DNA of 8,919 nucleotides from Parcubacteria group bacterium. GTDB lineage: Bacteria > Patescibacteriota > Minisyncoccia > Moranbacterales > JAKLHP01. The position numbers and the translations under genes are program-made. The notes beneath the pieces are model-generated. The model ran no database searches and was not told the origin of the DNA. It saw only the letters and a list, made by a program, of their open reading frames with translations. This document shows positions 1-5,622 of the stretch, one piece after another (within the stretch, counting starts at the first letter, position 1; every line of letters begins with the position of its first letter). Location: assembly GCA_041657845.1 (NCBI GenBank), contig JBBABD010000010.1, forward strand, positions 31,403 to 40,321, written 5' to 3'.

Positions 1-25
1 GAAAGCAAGGCTTTTTATTGTGGTG

Positions 26-152
26 TCATAACGTTAGGCATATCCGAAGTTTTTCTGAAGCGTAGCGTAAGAAAAATTTGGGAGAGAAAATTTTGCTTTC
101 CTTAATTTATTATAAAGTGCAAAATTTTTGAACCGGATATGCCTTGTTATGT
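26..152 (-). repeat. Element E1: attC-like structured inverted repeat
   Basis: Outer 7-mers TCATAAC (26-32) and GTTATGT (146-152) face each other. Inside them, AGGCATATCCG (36-46) pairs perfectly with CGGATATGCCT (134-144), leaving a short unequal spacer (GTT against T). The interior holds GAAGT (46-50), a hairpin (50-56 with 70-76), ATTTGGG (76-82) and a second hairpin (87-96 with 119-128). Read on the minus strand the ends are TAACAAGGC and CGTTATG, which looks like an integron attC placed 3' of a minus-strand gene. Unlike E2 and E3, the base left of the repeat is not the common flank: positions 1-25 belong to another, unseen neighbour and hold nothing I recognise. The attC assignment is inference; a transposon end or structured RNA is possible. 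Confidence 0.7.
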
Positions 153-278
153 GATGTAAAATTCTTTCTTTTTTCTTTTTTTAAATTTGCTTTTTATTCT
201 AAATGATAAATAAGTTTTTTTGTTTTTGATTTTGGGCAGAGGGGTCAGGGGTGAATGCCCAAAATCAAAAACTCCTTA
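153..278 (-). repeat. Shared 3' module, copy 1 (downstream end of block 1)
   Basis: About 120 bp lying between E1 and the stop of the first methyltransferase, repeated almost base for base at 3151-3271. Differences are a few bases in the T/C-rich tract near 165-185 and one base in the hairpin loop. Similarity ends at the CCTTATT that touches the stop codon, so the cargo genes differ but the frame around them does not. It contains the long hairpin at 222-272. The part nearest E1 (157-195) is an inverted copy of the region left of E2 and E3 (AAATTTAAAAAAAGAAAAAA and onwards). Confidence 0.85.
222..272 (-). terminator. Perfect 17-bp hairpin downstream of block 1
   Basis: GTTTTTGATTTTGGGCA (222-238) and TGCCCAAAATCAAAAAC (256-272) are exact reverse complements around a 17-nt purine-rich loop with two GGGG runs on the plus strand. 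It begins 7 bp after the stop codon of the last gene of block 1, so it probably forms the transcript end. On the transcribed (minus) strand it is followed by an A-tract, not a U-tract, so it is not a classical intrinsic terminator. It could stabilise the mRNA 3' end or act in recombination instead. Confidence 0.45.
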
Positions 279-1346
279 TTAGTTGCATTTTACATAATGT
301 AAATATTCCACAGTTCTTGTCGCCTTAAAATCTCTACTTTCTGTTTTGTCGGCCTTAAAGCGATTATAATCTTTTGTGAAATTTCCGTATGTACCACGCA
401 AGCTCATCACTTCTTTGATATCATCTAAGGTCATTAGACCTTCATTGTTATAACTCAAAAAGATATATTTTACTTTTGCTTTTAGGATTAGATCTTTAAA
501 TGCTTTTTTAACTTGTGATTTTGAACAATACGAAGATTTTTGACCTTGATATTCTCGCAAGCCAGTTTTTCCGTGAATTTTTGGGCTATCATATTTAGCA
601 ATAGTTTCAAGCATGTGATAATTTGTTGCATATTGTCGGTGATTGTATGGCGGATCTAAATACAAAATATCACCGCTAACTTTCTCTAAGACATTGTTAA
701 TGTCTTCGTTAAAAACTTCATGATCCTGATCATTGATTATCAATTGAGCAGGTTTTAGGATTAAACTATTTTGAGCGGTTTTTTTTAATTTTTTAAGAAA
801 AGCACCATAAACAGATGCGGTATTTGCATACTTATCGATTGATTCAAGTAAGCTTGTAATTAAAAAATAGTATTCGTTATCTGAAATTAGTTTTTCTATT
901 TTCCATTGTTCAATTTTCTGACGAATTGCATCACATCTCATGCCGTTTTCATCTGAAAAATATTGTCTTTCTTCTTCTTTATTTTTTGTTCCACCAACAC
1001 AGTAATTATTATAAATAAATCCTTTCGCTCCTTTTATGCTGGATAAATAACTACAAACAAAATCTTTTTTGTTTTCTAATTCAATATTTTTCAATTCAGG
1101 AAGTTCTTTTGCAAGATTGGAAAATTTTAGCTCTTTGTGATTTCCAATATAATGCCTATTTAAAACATAGCTATAATATTGAATATCATTTGCGACAATT
1201 TTATAACCTTTCTTTTTGAAATATCTCCCAACAATTCCAGTACCAGCAAATAAATCGCAAAAAGTATTGCAGTCTTTATCAACCACTTTATTTATTGATT
1301 CTTCCAAGAATTCCAATAGCGATAATTTGCTTCCGATATAGTTCAT
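279..1346 (-). CDS. D12-class N6-adenine DNA methyltransferase, HpyI/NlaIII-like
   Basis: This 355-residue protein should transfer a methyl group from S-adenosylmethionine to the N6 of adenine in a restriction site, protecting host DNA. Visible motifs are YIGSK (3-7, motif X at the N terminus), the SAM-binding DLFAGTG (31-37), and the catalytic DPPY followed by NHRQY and NYH (231-243). That order, motif X first and DPPY last, is the D12 (Dam-like, alpha) class. The opening and the DPPYNHRQY signature resemble the HpyI methyltransferase group, which acts on CATG. It lies 16 bp after an IceA/NlaIII-like endonuclease gene, the same pairing as iceA1-hpyIM in Helicobacter pylori, which supports CATG. 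The ATG at 1346 gives the family's usual N terminus, although no clear Shine-Dalgarno is present. It is the last gene of block 1. Family assignment is firm; specificity is inferred from memory of related proteins. Confidence 0.85.
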   Translation of the reverse strand: MNYIGSKLSLLEFLEESINKVVDKDCNTFCDLFAGTGIVGRYFKKKGYKIVANDIQYYSYVLNRHYIGNHKELKFSNLAKELPELKNIELENKKDFVCSYLSSIKGAKGFIYNNYCVGGTKNKEEERQYFSDENGMRCDAIRQKIEQWKIEKLISDNEYYFLITSLLESIDKYANTASVYGAFLKKLKKTAQNSLILKPAQLIINDQDHEVFNEDINNVLEKVSGDILYLDPPYNHRQYATNYHMLETIAKYDSPKIHGKTGLREYQGQKSSYCSKSQVKKAFKDLILKAKVKYIFLSYNNEGLMTLDDIKEVMSLRGTYGNFTKDYNRFKADKTESRDFKATRTVEYLHYVKCN

Positions 1347-1362
1347 ATTTTTCTATAACTTA

Positions 1363-2043
1363 TTATTCATCTGGATATAATTTTTTAAAAACACTATCTA
1401 CAGCTTCTTTTGCTGATAGTTCACTTATATTTCTTACAATAACTTTTCTATACTCAACGGGGTCATATTGATAGCACCCTCTGCAACCCAATTCTTCTGA
1501 ATAATTTTCATCTCCTATATAAAAATCATATGGATTACCTTTTATATTTTTTGCTCTCCAGCGTTTGTTAGTTTCCCTGCATTTTTTGCAAATTTGTCTT
1601 TTTACATCATTAGCACACTTAGAAAGTGGTTGAAAGTCTGACAATGTTTGATTTTGAAGATTTGAAATTCTGTGGTCATTTTTTCTCCCATCTTTGTGAT
1701 CAATTTCAATTTTTGTATTTTCAGAATTACCATTAATACCTAGCATTACACAATTTTGTGTTTTGTAAAAATCCCTAATATCTTTTCTAATGTTTTGGTT
1801 GAAGTGTTTTTTAGTATTTAACTCCACCAATCGAATTCTATCTATGGAATTTCCTGATGTTATATTTTTGTCAAACTCAATTTTGTACTCTTTTGCCAAG
1901 CTGGAATTAGCTCTACACCAGCTCCCACCATTTCCAAGTTGAAGCACTTTATATTTACCAATGAATTCTGATGTTGAAACCCAGCGACTCAAACCCTGTT
2001 GATTGGGCATTGCGAGTTCCAAAAATAATTCTTTTTTTGTCAT
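1363..2043 (-). CDS. HNH type II restriction endonuclease, NlaIII/IceA1-like
   Basis: A 226-residue protein, about the size of NlaIII. It contains an HNH-type core EIDHKDGRKND (113-123), then SDFQPLSKCANDVKRQICKK (135-154) and two CxxC pairs (C152/C155 and C187/C190), which probably bind structural zinc. The stretch GCRGCYQYDPVEYRK (186-200) matches my memory of the ICEA family (NlaIII, H. pylori IceA1), whose members cut CATG. It should make double-strand breaks in unmethylated DNA such as incoming phage or plasmid DNA. The next gene downstream is a HpyI-like methyltransferase, giving a complete R-M pair; the gene upstream, ending 8 bp before this start, is a second methyltransferase. The start has no obvious ribosome binding site and probably relies on coupling. 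All catalytic residues I can recognise are present, so it looks intact. CATG (for example at 612-615 in the downstream gene) does occur in the window, so methylation would be needed. Confidence 0.78.
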   Translation of the reverse strand: MTKKELFLELAMPNQQGLSRWVSTSEFIGKYKVLQLGNGGSWCRANSSLAKEYKIEFDKNITSGNSIDRIRLVELNTKKHFNQNIRKDIRDFYKTQNCVMLGINGNSENTKIEIDHKDGRKNDHRISNLQNQTLSDFQPLSKCANDVKRQICKKCRETNKRWRAKNIKGNPYDFYIGDENYSEELGCRGCYQYDPVEYRKVIVRNISELSAKEAVDSVFKKLYPDE

Positions 2044-2051
2044 ATCGAAAT

Positions 2052-2834
2052 TTATTTTTTAAATATTAAAATGTATTCGTGTTTAAAAATGTAGTAATCG
2101 CTTGATAATGCTCTATAACGCCAAATACCTTCTTTATTTTGCTTGGCTCGATTGCCCTCCATATTCTTGATTATAATACTTTTCAGCGTAAGTCCTAATT
2201 TTTGCGCTTCATTCATACAATAAAATCCAAGCGGAATCCATTGTCCTGCAGTGTATTTATCACCAATAACGATTGCTAAATATCTGCCATTTTCTAAAAT
2301 TGAAATTGTATTTTTCAGAACAAGCGCAAAGCCACTTAAAAATTCCTTTAGGGATTTTGCATTTGATAAATCATCTTTTAAATCACTGAATTTTACAATA
2401 TCAGCGTATGGTGGATGTAAAATCGCCAAACTAACATTTTCCCTCTTTCGTTTTTTCAGAACCTCATTTATTTCATCAAAGGTCGCACTTTTCGAGCTAT
2501 CTCCAGAAATTATCTCAGAAAAATATTTTTCATTATCAACTTTTGATTTTAGTTGCTCCACAAGATCCTTTTGTATATCAACACCGATAAAATGCCTCCC
2601 TAAAGTTTCGGCTTCGTAGGCAGTTGTTCCGCTTCCGACGAATGGATCAAAAACAACTTCGTTTTTCTTGGTATATCTCGAGATTAGTTGGTGGGGTATT
2701 TGCGGAACAAAATTACCGTGATAAAAATTACTATGCTTTCCTGTTTTATCTCGTTCTTGAATAATCCAAAGGCTATCAGTCCAAATTTCTGATTCTTTCC
2801 AATTATCAAGGTTTAAATCATTAAAATTTGGCAT
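2052..2834 (-). CDS. Amino-methyltransferase (N4-cytosine or N6-adenine), HPPY variant
   Basis: A 260-residue SAM-dependent DNA methyltransferase of the N6_N4_Mtase fold. The SAM-binding motif FDPFVGSGTT (62-71) comes before the catalytic motif LHPPYADIVKFS (139-150), with IGVDIQKD (83-90) as the acidic strand-2 motif. Motif order is alpha/gamma-like, with no large target-recognition insert between the motifs. The catalytic tetrad is HPPY, not DPPY (adenine) or SPPY (cytosine N4), so the methylated base cannot be read from the motif. The block ending IGDKYTAGQWIPLGFY (190-205) is one I associate with this HPPY group. It is the first gene of block 1 and is followed after 8 bp by the HNH endonuclease. 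It could be an accessory modifier for the CATG system or guard a second site. An AAGGA at 2847-2851 lies 12 nt before the ATG. Confidence 0.8.
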   Translation of the reverse strand: MPNFNDLNLDNWKESEIWTDSLWIIQERDKTGKHSNFYHGNFVPQIPHQLISRYTKKNEVVFDPFVGSGTTAYEAETLGRHFIGVDIQKDLVEQLKSKVDNEKYFSEIISGDSSKSATFDEINEVLKKRKRENVSLAILHPPYADIVKFSDLKDDLSNAKSLKEFLSGFALVLKNTISILENGRYLAIVIGDKYTAGQWIPLGFYCMNEAQKLGLTLKSIIIKNMEGNRAKQNKEGIWRYRALSSDYYIFKHEYILIFKK

Positions 2835-2859
2835 AGATTATTATTATCCTTGTGATCCT

Positions 2860-2865
2860 ATTTTA
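2860..2865 (-). promoter_or_regulatory. Possible -10 box for block 1
   Basis: On the minus strand TAAAAT sits just after a T-rich tract, in the same place relative to the shared 5' module as the perfect TATAAT of block 2 (7600-7605). Transcription would start near 2853, leaving a leader of about 20 nt. TATACT at 2875-2880 is an alternative. No convincing -35 is seen for either. Confidence 0.3.
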
Positions 2866-2887
2866 TCAAAAAATAGTATAAATAAAA

Positions 2888-3021
2888 AATCGTTTTTTAC
2901 TGCCCCTTTGTGGGCAGAAAAAACACCTTATTACCCCTATATAAATAGATAAAAAAAACTTATTTTTCCTTATTATTAAAAAAGCAAATTTAAAAAAAGA
3001 AAAAAGAAAGAATTTTATTTC
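2888..3021 (-). repeat. Shared 5' module, copy 1 (upstream end of block 1)
   Basis: About 134 bp repeated almost identically at 7627-7757, differing only by single-base length changes in A/T runs and a missing TA near 2930. It lies between E2 and the promoter of block 1, ends directly at the outer 7-mer of E2, and contains the hairpin 2892-2924. Its E2-proximal 50 bp (about 2972-3021) are an inverted copy of the DNA on the other side of E2. An open frame of 67 codons crosses this module and E2 but is not a gene. Confidence 0.85.
2892..2924 (-). terminator. Hairpin plus T-run upstream of block 1
   Basis: GTTTTTTACTGCCC (2892-2905) and GGGCAGAAAAAAC (2912-2924) pair with one bulged A around a 6-nt loop. 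On the minus strand the stem is followed by GATTTTTTATTT, so it fits an intrinsic terminator acting on transcripts that come through E2 towards the R-M genes. It lies ahead of the block 1 promoter and has an identical counterpart before block 2, so it probably insulates the operon; attenuation is possible if a promoter lies further upstream. Confidence 0.55.
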
Positions 3022-3150
3022 ACATAACGTTAGGCATATCCGAAGTTTTTGCGTAATGAAATGAAGCAAAAATTTGGGTGAAAGAATTTTTTACTCCTTA
3101 TTGAAATATAATTGATGAAAAATTTTTGAACCGGATATGCCTTGTTATGT
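3022..3150 (-). repeat. Element E2: attC-like structured inverted repeat
   Basis: Outer 7-mers ACATAAC (3022-3028) and GTTATGT (3144-3150) are perfect reverse complements. The inner stem AGGCATATCCG (3032-3042) pairs with CGGATATGCCT (3132-3142). Interior: GAAGT (3042-3046), hairpin TTTTTGC/GCAAAAA (3046-3052 with 3066-3072), ATTTGGG (3072-3078), and a weaker A/T hairpin near 3085-3091 with 3118-3124. The stems are the same as in E1, but the first hairpin and its loop differ in sequence. Pairing continues beyond the 7-mers into both shared modules, giving a total palindrome of more than 200 bp. It separates block 2 from block 1. Confidence 0.8.
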
Positions 3151-3271
3151 GATGTAAAATTCTTTTTCTTTTTTAAATTTGCTTTTATTCTAAATGATAA
3201 ATAAGTTTTTTTGTTTTTGATTTTGGGCAGAGGGGTAAGGGGTGAATGCCCAAAATCAAAAACTCCTTATT
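3151..3271 (-). repeat. Shared 3' module, copy 2 (downstream end of block 2)
   Basis: Near-identical to 153-278, including the 17-bp hairpin stem. Similarity stops at the CCTTATT around 3265-3271, 12 bp before the stop codon of the metallo-beta-lactamase-fold gene. The two copies therefore flank unrelated genes, which argues for exchange of cargo within a fixed frame or duplication of the frame. Confidence 0.85.
3213..3263 (-). terminator. Perfect 17-bp hairpin downstream of block 2
   Basis: Stem 3213-3229 with 3247-3263 is identical to that at 222-272; only one loop base differs (GGGGTAAGGGG here, GGGGTCAGGGG there). It lies about 20 bp past the last gene of block 2. As in copy 1, the minus-strand side is followed by A residues and lacks a U-tract. 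Confidence 0.45.
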
Positions 3272-3282
3272 GGATTTATGTT

Positions 3283-4179
3283 TTAAATTTTTGTATGATT
3301 TGATGATGCTTTTTGTGTAAAAATATTTATGTTGCCTTCCTTTGAAATTGTTAAAAATATATTTCCATTACTACGTGTTGTTAGTGTTCCGTCCGCAAAA
3401 TATCTTTGATTATCATTTAAGTTTGTGTAGAAAACTCCTTTTGAATATTGGGAATATTGAGAAGAAACATCGGTGTCTTCCTTTTCGGATTCACTCGCTT
3501 TTGATAAAATCGATATTTCAACCTTGCTAATTAGATCGAATAATGAAGTAGGAAATCCAGATTTATGACCGTGATGAGGAGCAATTAGAAAATCTAAACC
3601 ATTTTTCATCGTATTTACAAAGTCCTGATGATTTTTAGCTAACCAGTCCCAGCCTGTCTTTTCAAGATCTCCACCAAATAAAACTTTCTTGCCACCATAT
3701 TCTATAAATCTTAAAATGCTAGAATTATTTTTTACTTTTTTAGATAATTCTTCATCTTTGAGAATTGTATTCATTGGAATTTGGAAAGTTTTATTTTGAT
3801 CAAATCCAAAAGTGAATCCTATGGGATTGCCACGATATTTTAAATCAATATGTTTTTTATAATCGTCATGAATATTTTCAGTAATAGGAAATTCTTCATG
3901 TTGTCTTCTGTGTAATAGATATGGTGGTAATTTTTCTTTGATTTTTACTGCATTTCCAACATGATCATCATCTGGATGAGTGATGTGCAACAGAGTTAAA
4001 TCGTATCCATTGTATTGCTTCATTCCGAGAAATCCACTTTTTAAAGAGTGTATTGTATCAACCGGGCAAGCTTTTTCATTGTGACATCCACAATCAACCA
4101 TTAAGCTGTATCCGTTTGGACAGACCGCTAAACTGCAAGCAGCGTTATTTACATCAAAAATTGCAAGTTTCATTGTCAT
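3283..4179 (-). CDS. ComEC-like metallo-beta-lactamase-fold hydrolase
   Basis: A 298-residue soluble protein with a metallo-beta-lactamase fold. Metal ligands are visible in HITHPDDDHVGN (65-76, the HxHxDH-type motif in its THPDDDH form), in the NNSSILRFIEYGG strand leading to FGGD (151-171, D171), and in APHHGHKSG (200-208). This layout matches the stand-alone hydrolase domain related to the C-terminal part of ComEC/Rec2, whose members cut phosphodiesters in nucleic acids or nucleotides. There is no signal peptide. The ATG at 4179 is followed two codons later by another (4173), and either could be used; the upstream gene stops only 4 bp before, so translation is probably coupled. It is the last gene of a five-gene operon with a two-methyltransferase R-M system and a membrane protein. 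A defence or nuclease role is inferred from context; the substrate is unknown. Confidence 0.8.
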   Translation of the reverse strand: MTMKLAIFDVNNAACSLAVCPNGYSLMVDCGCHNEKACPVDTIHSLKSGFLGMKQYNGYDLTLLHITHPDDDHVGNAVKIKEKLPPYLLHRRQHEEFPITENIHDDYKKHIDLKYRGNPIGFTFGFDQNKTFQIPMNTILKDEELSKKVKNNSSILRFIEYGGKKVLFGGDLEKTGWDWLAKNHQDFVNTMKNGLDFLIAPHHGHKSGFPTSLFDLISKVEISILSKASESEKEDTDVSSQYSQYSKGVFYTNLNDNQRYFADGTLTTRSNGNIFLTISKEGNINIFTQKASSNHTKI

Positions 4180-4183
4180 ATTT

Positions 4184-4837
4184 TTAATTCTTCAAATTTA
4201 GTAAAACAGTTTTAAAAACTAAACCTCTTGCGATACCTCTGGCTCTCCATAGGAATACAAGAAAAATTATCGCACTTAAAATGCTTAGGGTAAAAAACCT
4301 AGAATAAAGCAAAATGCTTATCACTAAAAATTCAATCATAATAACACGAATAAACAAATAATTTCTATTCGACATTTTCATCTCGTCATCACTACTTACT
4401 TTTGAATAAAGTCTCCAAAAGATACTTTGTGCCAGATGATCTTCTGTCTTTTTCTTTTTCCACCATAAAACTGATAATTCGGAATAATCTTTATTAAAAA
4501 TTGTTAATTCTTCGTTTTTTAAACTCAGTTTTTCGATAAGCTCTGTTCTTTTGTGAGAATTTTTTAAAACAGGGTTATTTTTATACAAAAAAATTTCCGA
4601 AGGTCTCCGAAATTTAAAAAATCCATCGATTATCCATTCCATTGCGTGTGCTACCGTTTGCAGTAACTCGCCGACGATAAAAGAAGAACAAAAAAATAAA
4701 AAAGTATAGAAAAAATCTAAATTGTCAATGAGATTGAAATGGATCTTGTCGTTAAAAACAAAATAAATAACCGCTAGCAAAAAACCGCCAGGCAATATTT
4801 TTATCATCAAATCTTCAATTGAAAATTTATCGGTCAT
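4184..4837 (-). CDS. Four-helix membrane protein of unknown function
   Basis: I do not recognise this family. From the ATG at 4837 it has 217 residues with hydrophobic segments at about 11-28, 38-60, 160-177 and 181-198. A charged, probably cytosolic region of some 95 residues lies between the two helix pairs (it includes RRPSEIFLYKN and a lysine-rich WWKKKKTEDH). The frame is open to an ATG at 4939, but that would overlap the preceding methyltransferase by 89 bp and add a polar stretch before the first helix. The start at 4837 has GGA at 4843-4845, 5 nt before it, and lies 13 bp after the preceding stop, so I prefer it. It is followed 4 bp later by the metallo-beta-lactamase-fold gene, and the two probably work as a pair. 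A membrane effector or anchor in defence is inference only. Confidence 0.75.
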   Translation of the reverse strand: MTDKFSIEDLMIKILPGGFLLAVIYFVFNDKIHFNLIDNLDFFYTFLFFCSSFIVGELLQTVAHAMEWIIDGFFKFRRPSEIFLYKNNPVLKNSHKRTELIEKLSLKNEELTIFNKDYSELSVLWWKKKKTEDHLAQSIFWRLYSKVSSDDEMKMSNRNYLFIRVIMIEFLVISILLYSRFFTLSILSAIIFLVFLWRARGIARGLVFKTVLLNLKN

Positions 4838-4842
4838 ATTTA

Positions 4843-4845
4843 TCC
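4843..4845 (-). promoter_or_regulatory. Ribosome binding site deciding the start at 4837
   Basis: Minus-strand GGA, 5 nt ahead of the ATG at 4837. The same GGATAA...ATG layout occurs before the ATG at 6744, where GGA is at 6751-6753. This supports the shorter form of the membrane protein. Confidence 0.5.
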
Positions 4846-4850
4846 ATTTG

Positions 4851-5618
4851 TTAATTTTGTAGTCGGTTAATTGCCAAATCGACATATCTTTTTTCTTTCT
4901 CAATTCCGATCCAATTCCTGCCAAGTGCTTTTGCAACAAAAGCTGTTGTACCGCTTCCCAAAAATGGATCTAAAACAATGTCATTCTTTTTGCTCGCCGC
5001 TAATAAAACCTGCTGAATAAGTTTTAATGGTTTTTGAGTTGGATGTGCTTTTATGCCATTTTCATCTTTCAATCTTTCATTACCTCTGCATAAACCAAAA
5101 ATCCAATCGGTATCTTTCATTTGCTTTCCGCCATTCATTATTTTCATTTGCTCGTAGTTGAATGTGTAGTTCTTGCAATTTTTATCTTTCACAGCCCAAA
5201 TTAGAGTTTCATGATTATTTGTAAATCTTCGCCCGTTAAGATTCGGCAGAGCGTCAGTTTTGACCCAAATCACATCATTTAAAAACCAAATTCCTAAATC
5301 CTGCATAATCGTGCCGACACGGAAAATATTGTGATACATTCCAATAACCCAAATTGTTCCTGTCGGTTTTATAATTCTTTGGCACTCGCCAAGCCAATTT
5401 TTTGTAAAATTGTCATAATCTTCGTAGCTTTCAAACTTATCCCATTCATCATCAACTGGAATAACTTCTGTTCCGTTTGCTCGTTTTAATCTTTTGCCCT
5501 TTGGTAATTGTAGAAAGTAGGGCGGATCAGCAAAAATTAAATCAATAGAATTGTCGGGAAATTCTTTTAATTTTTCAATACAATCTCCATGAATGATTTT
5601 GTTTAAATATTTTTGCAT
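4851..5618 (-). CDS. Beta-class N6-adenine DNA methyltransferase, HinfI/CcrM/DpnA-like
   Basis: A 255-residue methyltransferase with catalytic DPPY first (31-34) and the SAM-binding LDPFLGSGTT last (216-225), the beta order. Other family marks are IFADPPYFLQLP (28-39), WVIGMYHNIFRVG (90-102), NNHETLIWA (134-142) and HPTQKP (192-197). These place it with HinfI, CcrM and DpnA. It lacks the extra C-terminal domain of about 80-100 residues that gives CcrM and HinfI methyltransferases a length near 360, so it is closer to DpnA (268 residues) in size. It follows the D12 methyltransferase after 4 bp and shares the operon with a PD-(D/E)XK endonuclease. Two adenine methyltransferases per system fit a non-palindromic site with one enzyme per strand, or a DpnM/DpnA-like arrangement. 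The start has only a weak AGG before it. Confidence 0.88.
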   Translation of the reverse strand: MQKYLNKIIHGDCIEKLKEFPDNSIDLIFADPPYFLQLPKGKRLKRANGTEVIPVDDEWDKFESYEDYDNFTKNWLGECQRIIKPTGTIWVIGMYHNIFRVGTIMQDLGIWFLNDVIWVKTDALPNLNGRRFTNNHETLIWAVKDKNCKNYTFNYEQMKIMNGGKQMKDTDWIFGLCRGNERLKDENGIKAHPTQKPLKLIQQVLLAASKKNDIVLDPFLGSGTTAFVAKALGRNWIGIEKEKRYVDLAINRLQN

Positions 5619-5622
5619 TTAC

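Noticed and set aside
26..152. Riboswitch controlling a downstream gene
   Set aside because: The elements lie after the transcript-end hairpins of one block and before the terminator-like hairpin of the next, not in a 5' leader; a structured-RNA role is still kept open in the findings.
2251..2619. Open frame of 122 codons on the plus strand
   Set aside because: Lies wholly inside the minus-strand HPPY methyltransferase, which has clear motifs; it is an antisense shadow.
2866..3069. Open frame of 67 codons on the minus strand
   Set aside because: It spans the shared 5' module and half of element E2, has low-complexity F/K-rich content, and follows from the repeat structure; no ribosome binding site or family likeness.
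3342..3530. Plus-strand open frame of 62 codons
   Set aside because: Antisense to the metallo-beta-lactamase-fold gene, with no recognisable features.
4838..4939. N-terminal extension of the membrane protein to an ATG at 4939
   Set aside because: It would overlap the preceding methyltransferase by 89 bp; the ATG at 4837 has a suitably spaced GGA and places the first hydrophobic segment near the N terminus.
4851..5618. Orphan cell-cycle methyltransferase CcrM acting on GANTC
   Set aside because: It lacks the C-terminal domain of CcrM and sits in an R-M operon next to another methyltransferase and an endonuclease.
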